Assembly (NCBI RefSeq): GCF_000472925.1
Contig: NZ_AXAS01000012.1
Span: 124,001-188,000, forward strand
Source: Bradyrhizobium sp. Ec3.3
Lineage (GTDB): Bacteria > Pseudomonadota > Alphaproteobacteria > Rhizobiales > Xanthobacteraceae
Reading direction: 5' to 3'
Length of the DNA stretch: 64,000 bases
Shown: piece by piece, positions 19,064-27,025 of the stretch
Layout: each line of letters begins with the position of its first letter
How positions within the stretch are numbered: position 1 is the first letter of the stretch
Position numbers and translations under genes: made by a program
Notes under the pieces: generated by a model
What the model was told of the DNA's origin: nothing
Database searches by the model: none
The model's input: the letters and a program-made list of their open reading frames with translations, nothing else

Positions 19064-19837
19064 TCAACCGCGAAAGATCGGCGCGCCCGCAGGCGAGCCG
19101 GTCGCACCGCCATCGACGAAGATCTCGGCGCTCTGCACATGAGCGGAATCATCGGAGGCGAGGAACAGCACCGTCTTCGCAATGTGATCTGCTTCACCAA
19201 TTCGGCCGAGCGGCGTCGTCCTGGCGATGCGGCTCTCCAGCGCGGCAAATGCCTCGTCGGTCGGTGCGGTGCCCTTCCAGATCGGCGTGCGGGCCGCGCC
19301 AGGCGCCACCACGTTGACGCGGATTCCGCGCGGCGACAGTTCGGACGCCATCACGCGCGCCATCGCACGCACGCCGGCCTTGCTCGCGGCGTAGGCGGAA
19401 TAGCCGGGATTGCCAAGCACCGAGATCACCGAGCCGTTGAGAATGATGGAGGCGCCGTCATTGAGATGCGGCAGCGCCGCCTGCACGGTGAAGAACACCG
19501 AGGTGATGTTGGTGCGAACCACCTGCTCGAAGGCGGACAGCGTGGTGCCGCCGAGCGGCGTGTTGCCGGGAATGCCGGCATTGGCGAAGACGATGTCGAG
19601 CTTGCCGAATTTTTCGACCGCGCGCGCGATCGCCTTCTCGGTCGCGGCGACGTCGTTGATGTCGGCTTCCACCGCAAGACCGTTGGCCCCGAGTTCCTTC
19701 GCGGCAGCCTGCAGCGTCTCCTTGTTGCGCCCTGTGATGGTGACCTTGGCGCCCTCGGCCACGAACAGCTTTGCCGTCGCCAGGCCAATGCCGCTATTGC
19801 CGCCGGTGATGAATGCCGTCTTGCCCTTCAGCCTCAC
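19064..19837 (-). CDS. SDR family oxidoreductase
   Basis: Classical short-chain dehydrogenase/reductase, 257 aa from GTG 19837. The NAD(P) motif is TAFITGGNSGIGLATAK, then NAG in FANAGIPGN, the catalytic Ser in LNGSVISVLG, and YSAYAASK (YxxxK). The start is set by CGGAGG five bases before the GTG; ATG 19858 lies inside a long operator-like dyad and is less likely. Substrate unknown. It is divergent from an HxlR regulator, which probably controls it. Confidence 0.92.
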   Translation of the reverse strand: MRLKGKTAFITGGNSGIGLATAKLFVAEGAKVTITGRNKETLQAAAKELGANGLAVEADINDVAATEKAIARAVEKFGKLDIVFANAGIPGNTPLGGTTLSAFEQVVRTNITSVFFTVQAALPHLNDGASIILNGSVISVLGNPGYSAYAASKAGVRAMARVMASELSPRGIRVNVVAPGAARTPIWKGTAPTDEAFAALESRIARTTPLGRIGEADHIAKTVLFLASDDSAHVQSAEIFVDGGATGSPAGAPIFRG

Positions 19838-19850
19838 GTTCGCCTCCGTT

Positions 19851-19905
19851 GGTTGCATAATGAAACTGGATTGCCATCTAGGGCATCCGGTTTTATAATG
19901 CAACC
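19851..19905. promoter_or_regulatory. Long inverted-repeat operator between SDR and HxlR genes
   Basis: Two 21-bp arms (19851-19871 and 19885-19905) are inverted with 18 of 21 positions matching, separated by 13 bp. Each outer end reads GGTTGCAT. The right arm carries a TATAAT-like -10 box (19894-19899) for the plus-strand HxlR gene, and the left arm lies just upstream of the SDR ribosome-binding site. This fits one operator controlling both divergent genes. Confidence 0.65.
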
Positions 19906-19943
19906 ACACAAGCGCGTGATCGGCGCATGATGGGAATGGCACG

Positions 19944-20411
19944 ATGGTGAAACGAACGAGCTTTGAGGGCGACTCCTGCCCGATCGCGCGATCGCTCGAA
20001 GCGATCGGCGACTGGTGGTCGCTCCTCATCATCCGCGAGGCGCTGTTCGGCGTGCGCCGCTTCGGCGAGTTCCAGGGCAAGCTCGGCATGGCCAAGAACA
20101 TCCTCGCAACGCGCCTGCGCGCTCTCGTCGACCTCGGCATCCTGAAGGTCGCCCCCGCCTCCGACGGCAGCGCCTATTCTGAATATGTCCTCACGCCGAA
20201 AGGCCACGGCGTCTTCCCGGTCCTGGTCGCGCTCCGGCAATGGAGCGAGGAGTTCGACGACCACCCGGAGGAGATCGCGACCATTTTGGTCGATCGCGAC
20301 AAGGGCCGCCCGGTGAAGAAGCTCGAGCTGCACGCGGAAGACGGGCGGGTGCTGACTGCCGTCGACACCACGCTCAAGGCGCGGCCGCGGCGGAGCCGGA
20401 GCGCAGGTTAG
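19944..20411 (+). CDS. HxlR family transcriptional regulator
   Basis: 155-aa winged-helix regulator. It begins MVKRTSFEGDSCPIARSLEAIGDWWSLLIIREALFGVRRFGE with an N-terminal cysteine (DSCPIAR) at the usual HxlR sensing position, continues with KNILATRLRALVDLGILK and wing residues YSEYVLTPKGHGVFPVL, and has a roughly 45-residue C-terminal extension ending in basic residues. It is divergent from the SDR gene across the long dyad at 19851-19905 and probably represses both genes. Confidence 0.92.
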   Translation: MVKRTSFEGDSCPIARSLEAIGDWWSLLIIREALFGVRRFGEFQGKLGMAKNILATRLRALVDLGILKVAPASDGSAYSEYVLTPKGHGVFPVLVALRQWSEEFDDHPEEIATILVDRDKGRPVKKLELHAEDGRVLTAVDTTLKARPRRSRSAG

Positions 20412-20443
20412 CGGATGTCAGCTTGTCTGGAAACGCTCCGCTT

Positions 20444-20466
20444 GTCAGAGCATGCCCGGCTCTGAC
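20444..20466. other. Hairpin between convergent HxlR and OpgC-like genes
   Basis: GTCAGAGC and GCTCTGAC form a perfect 8-bp stem with a 7-nt loop, in the 94-bp space between convergent genes. No T-run follows on either strand; it may be an RNA end structure rather than a full intrinsic terminator. Confidence 0.35.
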
Positions 20467-20505
20467 GAGAGAAGATCGGCCCACTGAGCAATCCAATAGT
20501 TAGAA

Positions 20506-21684
20506 TCAAGCTACCATTTTCTCACCCGGCTTGCCCGCGATGGGTGCTTCCTTGCGTGGCCGCTTGATGATCTTGTCGATCTTTTTCGACCAGTCGCCGT
20601 AGTAGGCCAAGGCGCATAGAATTCCGACCCCCGCGGCGCTAATCAGGATTTGAGTGAGCAGCGCTCCTGAACTGATCGTCAGCAGGAAATAGCCCAGGAA
20701 TGAGAGAAATATGCCGACGCAGAACACCCGCAGGGACTGTTGGCCGCATTTGATCAACGGATCGCAAATGGGGCTCTTCAGCCCCTTCCAATCCATTGGC
20801 ATGAATCGGATCACGAGCAATGCGATCAGGATGAAATGCAGGACCCGGTAAGGCCCAAGATTTGTCTTGTCGTTCGGATTGACGGCATCAAACAGCCAGT
20901 CTGGAACGATCTGCCTGACGCTTCCGAAGGAAGCCGCCAGCGTCAGGATGAGAGCAAAAACCAGATAGCCGATGCCCAAAGTCACGACCCACCGTGAAAT
21001 GAGGAAAGGTCGGATTTCTGTGCCTCCACCGAGTGCAGTCCATGCGCCCAGACAGAACAGGAACTGCCAACAGAAGGGATTGAAGAACCAATAGCCTTCA
21101 GGATAGGCGGCAAGATTCCAGCCGAAATGACGGGCCGCGAGATAGAGCAAGAACGACGCCAGTAGCGTGAGACTAGGACGTCGCAGCATGATCCATAGCA
21201 CCAACGGAAACAGCGCCATTAATACGATGTAGAGAGGTAGGACGTCGAGGTTGACCGGCTTGAACCGCAACAGGAGGCCTTCTATCAGCGTCGTGAAAGG
21301 CCTGTCGCCCAGTCTTGCCACATTGAATTGATGGACAAGGGTGTCAAATTGAAAGCGATAGGCGACATATCCGACTGTCGCGATGTAGATCACAAGCACC
21401 ATGACATGCGCGACGTAGAGTTGCCAAACTCGCCTCCATAGCCGCGTCGCACCGACGACAAAGCCGTGGTCTCGCATCATGCGACCAAAAACTAGCGCTG
21501 CCGTGTATCCTGATATGAATACGAATAGGTCGGCCCCGTCACTGAAGCCGTAGTTGCGCGTGGTGATCCAGTTGACCGCGTTATTCGGCATGTGATTGAG
21601 AAAAATCGCCCAATTTGCCACTCCTCGCAGCAAATCGAGACGCAGGTCGCGGCCCTGCGAAGGAAAGACGGCTGTAATCTTCAT
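20506..21684 (-). CDS. OpgC domain-containing membrane protein
   Basis: 392-aa polytopic inner-membrane protein with about ten transmembrane helices. It starts with the acyltransferase-like signature RDLRLDLLRGVANWAIFLNHMP, followed by GFSDGADLFVFISGYTAALVFGRMM, the pattern of the OpgC family that adds succinyl groups to osmoregulated periplasmic glucans. No opgG/opgH genes are near, so the acceptor could be another envelope glycan. Codon use here is less GC-biased than in flanking genes, as in the next gene, which suggests acquisition by transfer. Confidence 0.88.
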   Translation of the reverse strand: MKITAVFPSQGRDLRLDLLRGVANWAIFLNHMPNNAVNWITTRNYGFSDGADLFVFISGYTAALVFGRMMRDHGFVVGATRLWRRVWQLYVAHVMVLVIYIATVGYVAYRFQFDTLVHQFNVARLGDRPFTTLIEGLLLRFKPVNLDVLPLYIVLMALFPLVLWIMLRRPSLTLLASFLLYLAARHFGWNLAAYPEGYWFFNPFCWQFLFCLGAWTALGGGTEIRPFLISRWVVTLGIGYLVFALILTLAASFGSVRQIVPDWLFDAVNPNDKTNLGPYRVLHFILIALLVIRFMPMDWKGLKSPICDPLIKCGQQSLRVFCVGIFLSFLGYFLLTISSGALLTQILISAAGVGILCALAYYGDWSKKIDKIIKRPRKEAPIAGKPGEKMVA

Positions 21685-22031
21685 CTTGGTTCGCGAGCCT
21701 CAACCGGACGCAAACACTGGGCGTTCGACTGCAAATCGTACCTTCCGCGTCTTTCGGAAGATTGATTCAGGTCAACCGTCAGAGCGCGCGTCCGCTACGA
21801 TTATTAACAATGCTCGCATCTGACCGAGCCCACTGCCGAGCGGTGCTCTTAATAGGCCCCATGAGGGACGGAAGCACATCAGAACCAAAATAGTCCGTAT
21901 CTCGTGGCGTGGCTTGCTTGGAATGTCATCGTTGCGGCTGCGCTGTTGCTCGCCTCTGTCGCGGGCGGACGCGAGCCGAGAACGGACTACGGTTAGCGGG
22001 CTTTACCCCTTTTAAAACACTGGAAAACGGC
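21685..22031. other. 347-bp non-coding stretch
   Basis: No convincing gene, hairpin terminator or repeat is seen. The stretch includes the upstream region of the OpgC-like gene and the downstream region of the hydrolase-IalB gene. A 66-codon open frame over its right half lacks a ribosome-binding site and runs into the antisense of the hydrolase gene. Confidence 0.5.
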
Positions 22032-23435
22032 TCATTCCTGATCCATGCCGAAGTCAAATGTCTCTGCGGGCGCTCCCTTACGAACAGTGCCAAATTGATC
22101 GAGCGATAGCGTCAACGCGATGGATGAAGAGTTCAGGTCCGCAAGTTCGAGCTTCAACTGCTTCCCGGAGTCTAGCTTCGCGATGAGATCAGAGTTAACC
22201 GGGGCGGCCGCAATGCAGATGTTAGTCAGACACCAGTTGAACGGAATCTGAGTCTGGAGCCCCTGATCCACGCTGACTTTGACGCCCTTTTGCAGGTTCG
22301 CCCCTTGTGGAACGAAAAGTTGCATGCGAGCAGCGCCGTCCGCGCGACGGATCAGATCGACTCTGGCCACGACCTGACCAAGATCGTCGGTGCCGGTCGA
22401 TGTCGTACGGCAGATCGCAGTCCCATCACTGGAATTGAAACAGAGCTTTCTCCAAGCCGAGTATTGAATCGTTTGAGGTAGGCGCACTCTCGGAGCTTTT
22501 GCCTGTAACTCCGCACCAGAACGGGTGCTGCCCATTTGTTGCTGCGCGCTGCTCGTTGCTGAATGCTTCTCAAGAAATTGGCTTACCAGCGGAGACCAGA
22601 TGGGTACTGCGTCGGGGGAATCGATCATGAAATGGCCGTCGCCTCCGAATGCTGGCAGCATGTGATATTCGGCGTTTCCTCCCGCCGCCACGAAGGCGTC
22701 ATGCATCCGCTTCGTCAGCTCTGGCCCGAAATAGGTGTCGTTCTCTGTGTATAGCCATAGCATCGGTACTCGTGCCGAACGACCAAACTCGCTTGTAGCT
22801 GCGACGAGTTTATCGGGAGCACAGTTGTTGTTCGGTTTGCCATCTACTCTGCCTCCACGTCCTGCCGCAAAGGTAATGACGGCTTGAACTGACGATGGGT
22901 TCCGACTCGCAAGAGCAATCGATCCCCATCCACCGCCGGACTGACCAACCACGACGACCTTGCCGGGCTGAATCGCCTTCTTCTTGCTCATGTAATCGAT
23001 GACCCACTCGTTCATGGTGGCGATGGCAAGTCCAGGGCCTTTGAAGTTCGGGTTGTTGCAGGTACCGATGTGCGCAAAGACCGCTCCATAGAGCCCCTGA
23101 TCTTTGTCATCCAGGCTACTGGCGCCGTATCTCACCGGTGATATGACAAAATAACCGCGGCTCGCGAACCACCGCGCTGCCGCGCGGTACTCGATGGTCG
23201 GGAACATCGTCCGTTCCTGGAGGCCGAGCGCAATTCCGTGATTCATGATCACAAGAGGAAATGGACCATCGCCGATCGGCCGTACCACGAAGGCAAGCAT
23301 AGGAAGTGGGAAGGGGAGCGCCCAGATTTCCTCTTGGATTGTTGGCGCTGCTGCAACATCTTCCGCGACGGCCGAGGAATAAAGAGCCAGTAGAGATGCC
23401 AGCAAGGTCAGAGCAATCAGAAGGCGCTTCAGCAT
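22032..23435 (-). CDS. Secreted alpha/beta-hydrolase fused to an IalB-like domain
   Basis: 467-aa exported protein. Residues 1-24 form a signal peptide (MLKRLLIALTLLASLLALYSS). Residues 35-290 are an alpha/beta-hydrolase with nucleophile Ser166 in VVGQSGGGWG, probable acid Asp233 in LYTENDTYF and His268 in GGDGHFM. After a Ser/Gln linker (about 290-320), residues 325-465 look like the invasion-associated locus B domain: paired cysteines (LCFNSSDGTAICRT and FNWCLTNICIAAAP), LFVPQGANLQKGVKVSVDQG and IALTLSLDQF. I know the two domains separately; their fusion is unusual. A GGAG sequence precedes ATG 23435. Confidence 0.82.
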   Translation of the reverse strand: MLKRLLIALTLLASLLALYSSAVAEDVAAAPTIQEEIWALPFPLPMLAFVVRPIGDGPFPLVIMNHGIALGLQERTMFPTIEYRAAARWFASRGYFVISPVRYGASSLDDKDQGLYGAVFAHIGTCNNPNFKGPGLAIATMNEWVIDYMSKKKAIQPGKVVVVGQSGGGWGSIALASRNPSSVQAVITFAAGRGGRVDGKPNNNCAPDKLVAATSEFGRSARVPMLWLYTENDTYFGPELTKRMHDAFVAAGGNAEYHMLPAFGGDGHFMIDSPDAVPIWSPLVSQFLEKHSATSSAQQQMGSTRSGAELQAKAPRVRLPQTIQYSAWRKLCFNSSDGTAICRTTSTGTDDLGQVVARVDLIRRADGAARMQLFVPQGANLQKGVKVSVDQGLQTQIPFNWCLTNICIAAAPVNSDLIAKLDSGKQLKLELADLNSSSIALTLSLDQFGTVRKGAPAETFDFGMDQE

Positions 23436-23707
23436 CTTCGTACTCCGTTCTCAAAAGATCAATTGCCGCAAGGAGCAGAAGCATCGTGCGCAGGAAACGT
23501 ATCGGCGTTTCATCGCTCAATTGGTCATTTCGAGGCTAAGTAGCCGTGCCTTGAGCCCTTTGACATAGATCAAGCCCAAACGTTCGGCGGGGCCACAGCA
23601 GGGCTACCAGACTTCTGCCGTTGGCCCATCAGAGAAATGGCTCCGCGCCTCGTCGAGTTCGGACAACACGCCGCGAGGCCGGAGTACCGCCGGCCCGACT
23701 CCAAAGC

Positions 23708-25261
23708 ATGCATTTGTCCCCGGAGTTTATGCTACTCTCGGGCGGTCGGAAGATGGTGCCATCTTCGCCGACACGTGAAATCCCGTTCAACCTCGTCGAC
23801 GACTTGGGTGGGAAAATGCATCACGTTCAAGAGAGGCTCCTCGAAAACAGGATGACCGAAATCGAGCAGGCCCGGTCTTGGAGCCCGCGCGTCATCTCCA
23901 AATTCGAAAGCTTGATCCGGGGTGGCGACGACCTCTCGCTTTATCGCGTCAATCCGCTTTCCTTTGCGCGCGACCGCGCCATCAGCGAAGCAGAGAGCAT
24001 CGACCTGTTTCTTCATGCCGCGCGGAGCGGTCTGTTCGACATGAGCTGGGATGTCGTGTGTCCCCAGTCCGGCATGGTGCTCGACAGTTTCGGCGCCTTG
24101 CGAACCCTGAAAACCCACTATGTTTGCGGTCTGTGCGATGTCAGCGGCGATACAGACCTCGATGACTTCATCGAAGTGACTTTCACGGTCTCCCCGCAGC
24201 TCCGAAGGCTTCCCTTCCACGATCTGGCGTCGCTTTCGGTCGAAGATTTTCACTGGAAGGCCCGCTTTCTCACCGATGGGCGCTTGCCGGGTCAGCCGAT
24301 CCGCTTTCTTGACGTTCTGCGCGGTCTCGTTCGCGGCATGTCGTTCTTGCCTCCCGGCTCCACCACGTCGCTCATGGTCGAACTCGGCCCCGGCGCACTC
24401 GCCGGGGTCAATGTGCAGACGCAGGCCAGCTTCGCGGTGAGTGTGGTCGGCGAGCCCGCATCGGCTCCGGCGCGCTTGTCAATCAAGTATGATGGACGCC
24501 GTTTTTCTCCGCTCGCATCCGCCGTGCCGCCCGGGCCGGTGGTCGTTGAAGTGGAGAATTGCTCTGCCACACGCGGCTCCTTGCTTCTGATCAACTGGCC
24601 GCCCGAGATCCTGGCGCAGACGGTCAAGCCCGCCCTCGACTTCGATCCCTATCTGTCGGGCGGCATGCTGCTCGCCCGACAGACTTTCCGACGACTGTTC
24701 CGGTCGGAGCGCGTCGATGAAAAGGAAGGCCTTGGCATCAGGCAGGTGACCTTGCTGTTCACGGACCTGAAGGGATCGACCGCCATGTACGAACGGCTTG
24801 GCGACCTCAATGCCTATGCGCTGGTGCGCGAACATTTTGCCCTGCTGGGCTCAACCGTGCAGGAACACTCGGGCGCCATCGTCAAGACGATCGGCGACGC
24901 CGTGATGGCCGTGTTCTCCCGTCCTGCCGATGCCGTCTCGGCTGCGCTGCACATTCTGGCGGATATAGAGCGCTACAATGCCGAGCACGGCGATCCCAGC
25001 ATCATCCTGAAGATCGGAGCCCATTGCGGCCCCTCGATCGCGGTCACCTTGAACGAAAACCTCGACTATTTCGGGCAGACCGTGAATGTTGCGGCGCGCG
25101 TACAGGCACTGGCCGATGCCGGAGAGATTTGCCTTTCGGAAGCGCTCTATTCGGCACCAGGGGTAAGTCAAGTTCTCGCCGGTCACAACGTTGTCGCGTT
25201 CGACGCACCGCTTCGGGGAGTCGAGGGAGCGGCGTGCGTCTATCGCGTGACGGACATGTAG
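23708..25261 (+). CDS. Class III adenylate/guanylate cyclase with N-terminal DUF5939-like region
   Basis: About 517 aa. The C-terminal 180 residues are a class III nucleotide cyclase: VTLLFTDLKGSTAMYERLGD (first metal Asp), VKTIGDAVMAVFSRP (second metal Asp), then FGQTVNVAARVQALADAGEICLSE. The long N-terminal part resembles DUF5939, with paired CxxC-like cysteines (VVCPQSG and HYVCGLCDVSG) that could bind metal. No transmembrane segment is seen, so it is probably cytosolic and makes cAMP or cGMP from an intracellular cue. The start is uncertain: ATG 23621, 23708, 23729 and 23753 are all in frame without a decisive ribosome-binding site. Confidence 0.88.
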   Translation: MHLSPEFMLLSGGRKMVPSSPTREIPFNLVDDLGGKMHHVQERLLENRMTEIEQARSWSPRVISKFESLIRGGDDLSLYRVNPLSFARDRAISEAESIDLFLHAARSGLFDMSWDVVCPQSGMVLDSFGALRTLKTHYVCGLCDVSGDTDLDDFIEVTFTVSPQLRRLPFHDLASLSVEDFHWKARFLTDGRLPGQPIRFLDVLRGLVRGMSFLPPGSTTSLMVELGPGALAGVNVQTQASFAVSVVGEPASAPARLSIKYDGRRFSPLASAVPPGPVVVEVENCSATRGSLLLINWPPEILAQTVKPALDFDPYLSGGMLLARQTFRRLFRSERVDEKEGLGIRQVTLLFTDLKGSTAMYERLGDLNAYALVREHFALLGSTVQEHSGAIVKTIGDAVMAVFSRPADAVSAALHILADIERYNAEHGDPSIILKIGAHCGPSIAVTLNENLDYFGQTVNVAARVQALADAGEICLSEALYSAPGVSQVLAGHNVVAFDAPLRGVEGAACVYRVTDM

Positions 25262-25280
25262 ACCGTGGCCGCCCTGCTCA

Positions 25281-25333
25281 GTCATTGCGAGTGCAGCGAA
25301 GCAATCCAGACTGTCACCGCGGAAAGATTCTTT
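25281..25333. repeat. Dispersed repeat, family B (left half only)
   Basis: GTCATTGCGAGTGCAGCGAA followed by GCAATCCAGACTGTC matches the left half of the fuller copies at 53646-53734 and 58104-58190. The right half is missing, so this looks like a truncated copy. Confidence 0.7.
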
Positions 25334-25531
25334 CGCCGGCTAGGGAACGGCAGACCTTATTGTCGTTTGGTCAGTACCCGAGCCTTCCGCGCAATTCCCC
25401 AAGCGCGAACTTTGGCTACTGCGATGCACGCGTTGAATAGCCACCGCGCCGCGCGTTGCTGCTTGATCTAAGTCAAGATCGGGCGGCGGCTAAGCGAAAA
25501 TGCTCGGTGTGATAGTATGAAAAGAGGAACG

Positions 25532-26521
25532 ATGTCCGGCGAGAGCAACCAGTCACTCCGTATCGCCGTTCTCGGAGCCGGTGCAATGGGATCGTTGTTC
25601 GGGGGCAGTCTCTTCGAGGGCGGAGCAAATGTTACCCTATTCGACCTCGACGTCGCTCATGTCGAATCGATCCGCAAGAACGGCCTCAACCTCAAGACGG
25701 ACGCAGGCGAACGCCGCATTCACGTCCCGGTTCTATTTCCCTCGGAGGTGAATGGGGTCTACGACCTCGTCATCGTCTTCACGAAGGCGATGCACACGAG
25801 ACAGGCACTAACCGCCATACGTAGCGCGATCGGCCCAAACACGGCGTTATTGAGCCTGCAAAACGGACTCGATAACAAGCTTGTTCTCACGGAGTTCGCC
25901 GATCCCAAAAATGTGCTGATCGGCATCACAACTTACCCCGCCGATCTCAAGGGGCCGGGCCGCGTCGAATCTCATGGTCGCGGCGTTGCCCGGCTTGCGG
26001 CGGCAGGCGAACCAGCCTCGCCGACACTGGACCTCCTACCCGACCTGTTCGCGCGCAGCGGGCTCGATGCAGTAATCGATCCACATGCCGAAGCGGCGAT
26101 TTGGGAAAAAGTGGCGTTCAACGCCGCATTGAACGGCCTTTGCGCAATCACCGGCTCAGCGGTGGGGCAAATCGGCGCTCACCCGGAAACGCGGGCGTTG
26201 GCTTTTCAGATTGTCTCGGAGGTCTGTACCACGGCGATCGCCTGCGGCTTTGCTGTTGAGCGGCAGCATGTGGAGGAGATGTTGGCCGATGCGCTGGCAC
26301 ACCACATCCATCATAAGCCTTCCATGCTTCAAGATGTGATTGCAGGTAGACCCACCGAGATCGAGGCGATATGTGGCGCGGTGGTCCGCCGCGCAGACGA
26401 GCGGGGCGTAGCAGCCCCGGTTACTCGTACGATCCTGGCGCTCGTACGGCATATCGACTGGCGTGCAGCCACTGCGCGAAGATCGGCCGACCAACTCAGG
26501 CGTGATCCTACAGAAGTCTAG
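25532..26521 (+). CDS. Ketopantoate reductase family protein (PanE/ApbA-like)
   Basis: 329-aa NADPH-dependent reductase. The N-terminal Rossmann motif LRIAVLGAGAMGSLFGG, SLQNGLDNKL and the C-terminal helical KVAFNAALNGLCAITG and KPSMLQDVIAGRPTEIEAICG segments match the 2-dehydropantoate 2-reductase family, which makes pantoate for CoA synthesis. Many genomes hold several paralogues with other substrates, and no panB or panC is nearby, so the exact reaction is uncertain. ATG 25532 has AGAGGA upstream; ATG 25517 is an alternative. Confidence 0.9.
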   Translation: MSGESNQSLRIAVLGAGAMGSLFGGSLFEGGANVTLFDLDVAHVESIRKNGLNLKTDAGERRIHVPVLFPSEVNGVYDLVIVFTKAMHTRQALTAIRSAIGPNTALLSLQNGLDNKLVLTEFADPKNVLIGITTYPADLKGPGRVESHGRGVARLAAAGEPASPTLDLLPDLFARSGLDAVIDPHAEAAIWEKVAFNAALNGLCAITGSAVGQIGAHPETRALAFQIVSEVCTTAIACGFAVERQHVEEMLADALAHHIHHKPSMLQDVIAGRPTEIEAICGAVVRRADERGVAAPVTRTILALVRHIDWRAATARRSADQLRRDPTEV

Positions 26522-26558
26522 ATTATTAGCGCAGCGCTGAATTCCTCGATTCGGCCCC

Positions 26559-26798
26559 TCACGACAGCTTGCGCTTGCTGCGCAGGCGGATGTGCTCATC
26601 GGCCTCTAGCTGGGTCATGCCGAGGAGATAATGCAGCACGTCGAGCTTGTGGCGTTCGGCGATCTGGCGCAGGTGAACCACCTGCTCGGCGATGAACGCG
26701 ACAGCCTCGTCCGCCCCGCCCTCACCCGGTTCCTCGCTCCTCGAACGCTTTGCTCCGGCCGAGACGGCCTGCGTCCGCTTCCTCGCTGGTTTTGTCAC
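26559..26798 (-). CDS. Small hypothetical protein
   Basis: 79-aa protein with a basic, disordered N-terminus (MTKPARKRTQAVSAGAKRS) and a C-terminal helical domain (AFIAEQVVHLRQIAERHKLDVLHYLLGMTQLEADEHIRLRSKRKLS). I recognise this as a conserved short protein in Bradyrhizobium; no function known. It is divergent from topA. Confidence 0.7.
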   Translation of the reverse strand: MTKPARKRTQAVSAGAKRSRSEEPGEGGADEAVAFIAEQVVHLRQIAERHKLDVLHYLLGMTQLEADEHIRLRSKRKLS

Positions 26799-26926
26799 CA
26801 GACCCCATCCGAATCCTTAGCCATCTCCGATTCTACGCCGCCCCGCGCCACAACTCCAAGGCGGTATTTTACAACTTATCCGATATGAAACTTTGCTCAT
26901 TTTCGACCCGTTCAACAGCCCTCGAT

Positions 26927-26976
26927 TTGACAGGGACGGCCTCACCACCCATGTTCGGGTCGAAACGGCCGACCCG
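26927..26976 (+). promoter_or_regulatory. Candidate topA promoter and adjacent dyad
   Basis: A perfect -35 hexamer TTGACA (26927-26932) is followed 17 bp later by CATGTT (26950-26955). Directly after it, CGGGTCG (26956-26962) and CGACCCG (26970-26976) form a perfect 7-bp inverted repeat at the expected transcription start; a third half-site CGACCCG lies at 26904-26910. It is about 50-100 bp before the topA start codon. Confidence 0.45.
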
Positions 26977-27025
26977 AGTCCCTTCGAATTTGGCCTAAAT
27001 TTCTCCCGTAAGTTACTGGAACTAC

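Noticed and set aside
21909..22109. 66-aa plus-strand frame before the hydrolase-IalB gene
   Set aside because: No ribosome-binding site; overlaps the 3' end of the supported minus-strand gene.
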